Positions 1-5,128 of a stretch of DNA of 10,585 nucleotides are shown here, piece by piece. The stretch is from an uncultured Planctomycetaceae bacterium (GTDB lineage: Bacteria > Planctomycetota > Planctomycetia > Planctomycetales > Planctomycetaceae): contig CAIJTL010000862.1 in assembly GCA_903823545.1 (NCBI GenBank), positions 1 through 10,585 of the forward strand, written 5' to 3'. The position numbers were made by a program, and so were the translations under genes. A model generated the notes under the pieces. That model was not told the DNA's origin, did no database searches, and worked only from the letters and a program-made list of their open reading frames with translations. Positions within the stretch are counted from its first letter, which is position 1. Every line of letters starts with the position of its first letter.

Positions 1-8
1 GAAAACGA

Positions 9-38
9 CAACTCCTCCCGCAATCGCGGGCGGAGTTG
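9..38. repeat. Short hairpin, possible distal terminator
   Basis: Two 13-base arms (9-21 and 26-38) flank the 4-base loop AATC. The left arm is CAACTCCTCCCGC and the right arm pairs with it at 12 of 13 positions. Read on the minus strand, the hairpin is followed by TCGTTTTC, so it could be a weak intrinsic terminator for minus-strand transcription. It lies more than 400 bases beyond the last gene of the exporter operon, so the terminator role is only inference; it may belong to a gene left of the window. Confidence 0.5.
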
Positions 39-118
39 ACGCAGTTCATAAGTTCGGTGATCGAGTGACATGAGATTGACGGACTGAGTGGAGACGCGAT
101 TTGAGGCGACATAGTTTT

Positions 119-179
119 CTCAGTGCTCTCAGTGCTTCTGTGTTAGGACATGGAACACAGAGGCACAGAGGACACTGAG
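119..179. repeat. Imperfect inverted repeat, CACAGAG family
   Basis: Arms of 26 bases (119-144 and 154-179) match at 22 of 26 positions around a 9-base loop. The right arm carries the AACACAGAGGCACAGAGG motif and the left arm its diverged complement. Repeats of this CACAGAG type are common between genes in planctomycetes and some other bacteria, by recollection rather than by search. The transcript would form a long hairpin, possibly protecting the 3' end of the operon mRNA. Confidence 0.7.
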
Positions 180-353
180 TTGGGAACAATCTATTTGTGT
201 CACGAACGGCTATTTGTGAAAGTCTTCCTCAGCGTTACACAAACACCGAAGTAGCCACACTCGCCAATAGCGTGGAGGAACCTTCGAGCAGACTGTGTCT
301 GCAACGTAACTTTTAACGTTGATTGTTGTCTCGCTTTTTTGAAGGTAGAGATA

Positions 354-434
354 TTGAACCACAGAGAACGCGGAGTGCGCAGAGTTTTCCAGTCCAGTCT
401 TTTCACCGCGATCTCAGCGTTCTCTGCGGTTCAA
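354..434. repeat. Imperfect inverted repeat, CACAGAG family, just after the operon
   Basis: Arms 354-375 and 413-434 (22 bases each) match at 20 of 22 positions, separated by 37 bases. The left arm begins TTGAACCACAGAGAACGC. It sits about 30 bases beyond the stop codon of the last adaptor gene, so on the minus-strand transcript it is the first large hairpin after the operon. It could act in transcript termination or 3'-end protection. No clear U-tract follows, so intrinsic termination is not shown. It resembles the 119-179 repeat in its CACAGAG core. Confidence 0.7.
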
Positions 435-463
435 AACTCTTTTGAATCGATCAGTTAATACTT

Positions 464-2086
464 TCAAAACGGCAACCACTGCCTCACGCGATCCGCTGCT
501 TTGTGAAACAAGTTCCAAGCCAGCGGATGCGACGAACTGATGATGATTGCGGAACCACGCTGTCCCGGACGGAGCGAACTTTCTGGGTTTTCCAATTCGA
601 CTTCGGCGACGAAGACGTCCGCCGAATCGCGTATCTCGGAACGAGGTCGAACTCTCGCGAGCGTGCCGGTCTGCAATTCATTCAGGCGGCCTTCGAAGCG
701 CAGTTCAACGGACGCGCCATCTTTCACATGCCGATAATCCTCCGCCGGAGTCGCGACTTCGACACGAAGACGATCCAGCGGAGCGATTTCAAACAGAACT
801 TGCCCCGTCTTCACTGGTGCCGACGAGAGCTTGTCGAGGCTGCCGCTGAGCACCACTCCGTCGAGCGGTGCTTTCAGTTCCAACAAACTCGCACGACGAC
901 GCAAGAGTTCGAGCTTCGCGTCGAGTTGTTCAATCTCCAATCGTGCGAGTTCCGACTTCGCGAGTTCACCGCGCGTCAAACTGGTGTCGCGTTGCTGCAT
1001 CGCTTGTCGGCGGTCCGCTTCGAGCCCCGCCAATTCCCAACGGACTTCGCGAGCATCCATGCGAGCCAACGGCTGTCCCGCGTGGACCACGTCTCCCGGT
1101 TGCACGAGCGACGTTTCGATGAGCCCGTCATGCGGAGCCACGACGAAACGTCGCTGCATCGGCTCGACCACACATCGACAGGAAATTCGATATGGCCACG
1201 GTGTCGCCATCAGTGCGACAACGCCGATGGCAAACATCGTCATCAATGTCACAGAGCGTCGTGAAACCGATCGGCGGAGGCGTGTCATCGAACGCCGAAC
1301 AAAGCCCCCTTCCGCGCGAGCCGTCAGCTCCAAAGTGGCCGACAGGCATTTCGCAGCCGTTGTCAAAAAGCGAACGTTTGCCGGATCGTGAACCGCAGCT
1401 CGTGAGCCGGTCACCAGCAACACGCCTAACGTGCGACTGTCCTGGCCCCATGATTGTTTGCTGGATTCTGTCAGCCGATATGAGGCGGTCGCTTCAACAT
1501 GAGAGACCTCAACCAACTTTCGATGAGCAATGAGCGAGTGTCGATTCGCGGCTAATAGCGGCGGCCAAGAACCGTCCGACTGACGAGCGACTGCTTCATT
1601 CGCAGCACTATGTAGCAGTTCGACCAACTCGGAACGGCGATCAAATCGGGTCAGACCCGAAACCGCGATTAGCGAACACGCGCCCGTCGGACGTCGCCAT
1701 GCAAAAGCAACTCGATCGAGCTTCAGATGTTGAACCAGCCGTTCGACGATCACGCGCCCCGCAGCTTCCAAGCCACCGCTGCGCGCGACCTGCATGTTCA
1801 AATCCAAAATCGCTGCCGTCGCTGCTGCGATGTCAGTCGGCTGCACTGCCGCAGCAGCGGAACTCGTAAGAGTTCGGGAGGGCGAGGCTTCCGCCGAGCC
1901 GTGTTTGTCCTCAGCTCGCGGCACGGCAGGAGTCTCGCCCTCCCCCTTCTGGTTTAGGCTCTCTGATTCCAGGTCTACTTCCGGCTCATCGCAAACTGCT
2001 AACTGCAATTCGCGAACACGGACCTTCGCCGAATGTTTCTGACTCGACGGTGTCGGCCCATCGTGAGCTGAGTGAATCGTTGCCAT
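464..2086 (-). CDS. HlyD-type periplasmic adaptor with cytoplasmic GAF-like domain
   Basis: This 540-residue protein appears to be an inner-membrane adaptor of a tripartite exporter. Residues 1-90 look disordered. About 95-260 resembles a GAF-type sensor fold, a weaker call from its overall pattern. A basic stretch (264-277) precedes one membrane helix (about 279-297). The periplasmic part follows: VVAPHDGLIETSLVQPGD (half lipoyl domain), a short coiled coil (about 347-400), LKAPLDGVVLSG (second lipoyl half) and a beta-barrel region ending in LRPGQRGSAII. Topology would be N-in, leaving the GAF-like part in the cytoplasm. I chose the ATG at 2086 because AGGAGT lies 7 bases upstream; the in-frame ATG at 2113 lies inside the previous gene and lacks such a site. 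The preceding stop codon overlaps this Shine-Dalgarno, which points to translational coupling. Residues 48-71 come from an inserted repeat. The adaptor family is clear; cargo is unknown. Confidence 0.85.
   Translation of the reverse strand: MATIHSAHDGPTPSSQKHSAKVRVRELQLAVCDEPEVDLESESLNQKGEGETPAVPRAEDKHGSAEASPSRTLTSSAAAAVQPTDIAAATAAILDLNMQVARSGGLEAAGRVIVERLVQHLKLDRVAFAWRRPTGACSLIAVSGLTRFDRRSELVELLHSAANEAVARQSDGSWPPLLAANRHSLIAHRKLVEVSHVEATASYRLTESSKQSWGQDSRTLGVLLVTGSRAAVHDPANVRFLTTAAKCLSATLELTARAEGGFVRRSMTRLRRSVSRRSVTLMTMFAIGVVALMATPWPYRISCRCVVEPMQRRFVVAPHDGLIETSLVQPGDVVHAGQPLARMDAREVRWELAGLEADRRQAMQQRDTSLTRGELAKSELARLEIEQLDAKLELLRRRASLLELKAPLDGVVLSGSLDKLSSAPVKTGQVLFEIAPLDRLRVEVATPAEDYRHVKDGASVELRFEGRLNELQTGTLARVRPRSEIRDSADVFVAEVELENPESSLRPGQRGSAIIISSSHPLAWNLFHKAADRVRQWLPF
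1876..1944. repeat. REP-like palindromic element inside the GAF-adaptor gene
   Basis: Arms of 25 bases (1876-1900 and 1920-1944) pair at 21 of 25 positions around a 19-base loop. The outer ends are GGGAGGGCGAG and CTCGCCCTCCC. The total of 69 bases is exactly 23 codons, so insertion keeps the reading frame. On the minus strand it encodes about residues 48-71 of the adaptor, within the disordered N-terminal region before the GAF-like domain. I recognise GGGAGGGCGAGGC-type repeats as recurrent in planctomycetes from general knowledge; copy number in this genome was not checked. Confidence 0.75.
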
Positions 2087-2091
2087 CGAAA

Positions 2092-3030
2092 TCACTCCTG
2101 AATGAGCAACCAACGTTGGCCGCTTCGCAGCCGACCGTCGCGGTTATCGAGAATCACATCGACGCGGACCAAACCGCTTTCGGCGTGCGTGACTGGCGAC
2201 ACAAACTCCACTTCGGCAGACGTCGGCTTGTCATCATTTGCTGCTTGAAGTTTGACTCGATCCGACTTGTTCAACCGCAAAGACTGCTCGGACGGAACAT
2301 AAAACTTCACACGCAAGCGATCGAGTCGCACGACCGTGAAGAGCTTCGGCTCCGCCCCTGAAACGAACTCACCGGGATCGCGGTGAATGTCGGTGATGAC
2401 TCCGTTGAGCGACGCACGGATCGTTCGCTGTCGTAATTGAGCATCGATCTTTTTCACTTCCAGTCGATCGGCGGCGAGCGTCTCTTCGGCTCCCTTCAAT
2501 TTTGCTTGAGCGAACTCAACGTCCGCTTTCGCTCGAGCGAACTCTTCTCGGCTTCCGTTGCCGGATCGATTCAGTTCGGTCAACGCAGACAGTTTTTGCT
2601 GTCGCAGGTCGATCTCCGCTCTCGCAGCATCGAGTGCGGCTGTTGACTGAGCCTTCAATTGAGCAATCTCCAACGTGGACTTGAGTACTTCATCATCGAG
2701 TACCGCCAGCACTTCTCCCTTCTTCACGGATTGTCCGAGTTCGACACGGACCTCTTGCACAATCCCCGCTTCAGCAGCGGCAATTTCGATTGTCTGATAA
2801 GGCTCGGCAAACCCTTCGAGCGTTCGTCGTTCGATGCGATTCGCACCAGTGATGAAGACGATTGCGAGCATTAACACGACCCCACCGAGCTTGCCTCGGT
2901 GGCTCGCGGGCTTTTGCACGACGTTCCGAAAATTATTCGACGAGATCGCTCGTAGTGCAAAGGCCCGTTTCCACCGAGGCAAGCTCGGTGGGGGTTGCGC
3001 GCATTCGGTTCGTTTGCGATCGCTCATCAT
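2092..3030 (-). CDS. HlyD-type periplasmic adaptor (membrane fusion protein)
   Basis: This 312-residue adaptor has a cytoplasmic tail (1-50), one membrane helix (about 51-64, VVLMLAIVFITG) and a periplasmic part. That part shows a half lipoyl motif (AAAEAGIVQEVRVELGQSVK, about 84-103), a coiled-coil hairpin (about 115-200), a second lipoyl half (IRASLNGVITDIHRDPGEFV) and a terminal beta-barrel ending LRSGQRWLLIQE. In known tripartite systems such proteins bridge the inner-membrane component and a TolC channel. The start overlaps the SecA-like stop as ATGA. GGGGGAGG precedes it by 4 bases, or by 7 bases from a second ATG at 3027, so either ATG may be used. Residues 13-50 are entirely encoded by an inserted inverted repeat that ends at the membrane segment. 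At 312 residues it is short for an HlyD protein. Cargo cannot be read from the sequence. Confidence 0.88.
   Translation of the reverse strand: MMSDRKRTECAQPPPSLPRWKRAFALRAISSNNFRNVVQKPASHRGKLGGVVLMLAIVFITGANRIERRTLEGFAEPYQTIEIAAAEAGIVQEVRVELGQSVKKGEVLAVLDDEVLKSTLEIAQLKAQSTAALDAARAEIDLRQQKLSALTELNRSGNGSREEFARAKADVEFAQAKLKGAEETLAADRLEVKKIDAQLRQRTIRASLNGVITDIHRDPGEFVSGAEPKLFTVVRLDRLRVKFYVPSEQSLRLNKSDRVKLQAANDDKPTSAEVEFVSPVTHAESGLVRVDVILDNRDGRLRSGQRWLLIQE
2094..2099 (-). promoter_or_regulatory. Shine-Dalgarno AGGAGT of the GAF-adaptor gene
   Basis: On the minus strand AGGAGT lies 7 bases before the ATG at 2086 and shares its final T with the TGA stop (2094-2092) of the upstream adaptor gene's reading frame. 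This decides the start of the GAF-adaptor and suggests that ribosomes ending the first adaptor restart on the second. Confidence 0.8.
2880..2993. repeat. Paired palindromic element inside the adaptor gene
   Basis: A perfect 23-base inverted repeat (2880-2902 and 2971-2993) encloses a partly paired inner arm (GGGCTTTTGCAC against GTGCAAAGGCCC, around 2908-2966). Each outer arm is itself a small palindrome, CCACCGAG-CTTGC-CTCGGTGG, so the arrangement resembles a two-REP unit. The element is 114 bases, exactly 38 codons, and encodes residues 13-50 of the adaptor. The near-perfect arms suggest recent arrival or gene conversion. ACCGAGGCAAGCTCGGT repeats are, to my knowledge, common in planctomycetes. 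Confidence 0.8.
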
Positions 3031-5000
3031 TCGGCCTCCCCCATCACATTTGCGAGGATGTCATCTAGCCAGCGATCGTGTTCGACCATTTTGCGTCGGA
3101 GCCGATACGCATCAGTCTCGGCGGCGTGCTGCAACGTGGTGATCAATGGCCCGTAGTTGTCGTGAACCTCGCCATCCTTGCCCGCAGTACGACGAAATCG
3201 TTTTCCTAACTTCGGAGCGAAGCGTTGCATCAAGTCATCGTCTGCTGAGACGAAGAACCGACTGAAGCCAAAGTCACCTTGGCGCCCAGCTCGACCGGCT
3301 AATTGACGATCGACTCGCCGCGATTCGTTTCGTTCGACACCAATGACAAACAAACCGCCGACCGCGAGTGCTCGGTCGTCGGGTTTGATGTCAGTGCCAC
3401 GACCAGCCATGTTGGTGGCTACGGTAATCGCTCGATACTGACCTGCTCGCGCAATGATCTCTGCTTCGTCAGCATCTTGCAGTCCGTTGAGCACTTGATG
3501 CGACACGCGAATCGAATCAAGCAACGTTGAGATTACATGGCTGTCGCCAATCGTTCGCGTCCCGATGAGTACCGGCTGACCGCAGCGATGCCGTTCCATG
3601 ATTTCGCCGACGATTGCACGAAACTTCGAATCTTTGGTCGCAAAGAATCGATCCGGGAGATCGACTCGCCGACACGGTCGATGTCGCGGAATTAAGACTG
3701 TCTTCAATCGATAGATCGATTCGAATTCTTCGTCAGCCGTTTCCGCAGTCCCGGTCATGCCGCAAATCGACGAATACAACTGATAGAAACGTTGTCGAGT
3801 GATTCGTGCGGCACTTGAGCGCTCGTTCGTAATCGCGGTCCCAGCAAATGCTTCGATCGCTTGATGTAAACCGTCGCGCCAAGTCCGCTCAGCAAAGATG
3901 CGACCGGTCTTTTGGTCAACGATCTGCACCTCACCATTACGAACGACGTAATCAACCCCCTGCTCGAAGATGTACTTCGCTTGCAATGCGTTGACGATGT
4001 AACTGTCCCACGGGCGACGTAGATGGTCGATCGGATGTCGTGCGAGCCAGTTAAACACGAACGAACGACCTTCGTTTGTCAGTTGCGCTTTTCGGTTTGG
4101 AAGATCGAGGTGAAAGTGCTCGCCACGAACAAGGTCTGCTGCCAAGCTGCGAGCGGCGAGATACGGAGTCGGCAACGCCAGGCCGTCATCACCTTCGCTC
4201 AAGATCAACGGCGTCATTGCCTCATCGATCAACACGCTGTCGACTTCGTCGATGACCGTGAAGTCGCGATGTGCCTGCAACACTGACGGCGTAGCTGCCG
4301 CTCGACCAGAAAGTGCATCGAGGATTTCGCTTCCCAATGCGCCTTTCGGTTGCTGACGAAAAGTCAGTTGATCGCGCAGATAATCAAAGCCGAATTCATA
4401 ACCGGTTCCATACACAACGTCGGCCTGGTATGCCTTCTTCTTTCCTGCGAGATCATTTCGTTCTGGCAATAGCGACACGTTGACGCCGAGCATTTCGAGC
4501 GCTGGTTGAATTTGCTGTCGATCGCGAGCGGAGAGATAACTGTTTGGCGTTGCAACGTGAGTCTGACGACCATCAATCCACGACAAAAAGGCCGGTATCG
4601 CGGCAACGATCGTCTTCCCTTCGCCCGTCGCCATCTCCGCCACATGCCCCGAAGCGAGGACCAGTCCAGCCAAGATTTGCTCGCCGTGATACTTCAGGCC
4701 GCGCACACGACGCACTGCTTCACGGACTAAGGCCGCACCAACGATCTGCCGAGCAGTTCGTTGCTCAGGACTGAGTTTCGACGCGTCCCCCTCAAAAGAC
4801 TCTCGTAGAACAATTGCACGATCGCGAAGTTCACGATCAGAAGCGGATTCCAATTCGGTCGCGCAATGTCGAGTCTTTCGAACGCGCTTCATCTCTTGCA
4901 ACGACGGATCACGAACGCGAGCCGTGTTGCGCCAGAACGCAAACCGTCGGCTCGGCTGAGCATCAACGTCAGGTCCAGAGATCGTATCGAAGGAGTTCAC
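3027..5000 (-). CDS. SecA-like ATPase, C-terminally short
   Basis: This 657-residue protein is a divergent member of the SecA motor family, which pushes unfolded proteins across membranes using ATP. Visible motifs in order: Walker A MATGEGKT (123-130), YEFGFDYLRDQL (201-212), DEVDSVLIDEA (251-261), DGLHQAIEA (376-384), GMTGTA (414-419), TNMAGRGTDI (529-538) and GRAGRQGD (569-576). Both nucleotide-binding lobes and the preprotein-crosslinking region (about 222-370) are present. After QHAAETDAYRLRRKMVEHD the protein stops, where bacterial SecA (about 800-900 residues) continues with the scaffold helix, wing domain, two-helix finger and zinc-binding tail. It is therefore unlikely to be the housekeeping SecA. 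The start is GTG at 5000 with no strong Shine-Dalgarno. The stop overlaps the adaptor start (ATGA), tying it to an exporter. I infer that it powers or feeds that exporter. SecA homology is near certain; the role is not shown. Confidence 0.92.
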   Translation of the reverse strand: MNSFDTISGPDVDAQPSRRFAFWRNTARVRDPSLQEMKRVRKTRHCATELESASDRELRDRAIVLRESFEGDASKLSPEQRTARQIVGAALVREAVRRVRGLKYHGEQILAGLVLASGHVAEMATGEGKTIVAAIPAFLSWIDGRQTHVATPNSYLSARDRQQIQPALEMLGVNVSLLPERNDLAGKKKAYQADVVYGTGYEFGFDYLRDQLTFRQQPKGALGSEILDALSGRAAATPSVLQAHRDFTVIDEVDSVLIDEAMTPLILSEGDDGLALPTPYLAARSLAADLVRGEHFHLDLPNRKAQLTNEGRSFVFNWLARHPIDHLRRPWDSYIVNALQAKYIFEQGVDYVVRNGEVQIVDQKTGRIFAERTWRDGLHQAIEAFAGTAITNERSSAARITRQRFYQLYSSICGMTGTAETADEEFESIYRLKTVLIPRHRPCRRVDLPDRFFATKDSKFRAIVGEIMERHRCGQPVLIGTRTIGDSHVISTLLDSIRVSHQVLNGLQDADEAEIIARAGQYRAITVATNMAGRGTDIKPDDRALAVGGLFVIGVERNESRRVDRQLAGRAGRQGDFGFSRFFVSADDDLMQRFAPKLGKRFRRTAGKDGEVHDNYGPLITTLQHAAETDAYRLRRKMVEHDRWLDDILANVMGEAE

Positions 5001-5017
5001 GTTATGGTTGGTATCTC

Positions 5018-5111
5018 TACGTAGCCATCACGCTCCGCGTGATAAACCGAACGCTTCAATTGCAATCCTTGAAGCGACTGGTTCGTCACGCGGAGCGATG
5101 AAGGCTACGTA
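5018..5111. repeat. Long inverted repeat filling the tolC-secA gap
   Basis: Arms 5018-5059 and 5069-5111 pair along about 42 bases with a few mismatches and indels, around a 9-base loop. The outer ends are TACGTAGCC and GGCTACGTA. The left arm contains the perfect small palindrome TCACGC-TCC-GCGTGA (5028-5042) and the right arm a near copy of it. It occupies most of the 128 bases between the TolC-like stop and the SecA-like GTG, ending 17 bases before that GTG. On the transcript it would form a very stable hairpin that could attenuate, process or stabilise the operon mRNA. No U-tract marks it as an intrinsic terminator. Confidence 0.85.
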
Positions 5112-5128
5112 CCTGCAGTTTCGCTGCG

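Larger units (their letters stand above)
39..463. other. Intergenic region rich in inverted repeats, no gene seen
   Basis: No convincing coding sequence is present downstream of the exporter operon. The region holds two long imperfect inverted repeats of the CACAGAG type (listed separately), a 9-base direct repeat CTATTTGTG (191-199 and 210-218), a small hairpin CCACACT/AGCGTGG (255-261 and 269-275, one mismatch) and a palindrome GCAGACTGTGTCTGC (288-302). An apparent minus-strand frame of 68 codons at 200-406 is partly translated repeat and has no family resemblance. The region reads as a landing site for repeats and as the 3' end of the operon transcript. Confidence 0.6.

Noticed and set aside
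200..406. Minus-strand frame of 68 codons in the left intergenic region
   Set aside because: It is partly translated CACAGAG-type inverted repeat, has no ribosome site and no recognisable family.
1..463. CRISPR array or tRNA in the repeat-rich flank
   Set aside because: The repeats are inverted and not regularly spaced direct repeats, and no cloverleaf-forming sequence was seen.
503..1264. Long plus-strand frame opposite the GAF-adaptor
   Set aside because: Antisense shadow: its residues are Arg/His/Ser-rich, it has no family features, and the minus strand carries a clear adaptor.
2087..2113. Upstream ATG at 2113 as the start of the GAF-adaptor
   Set aside because: It lies within the previous gene and lacks a Shine-Dalgarno, while ATG 2086 has AGGAGT at ideal spacing.
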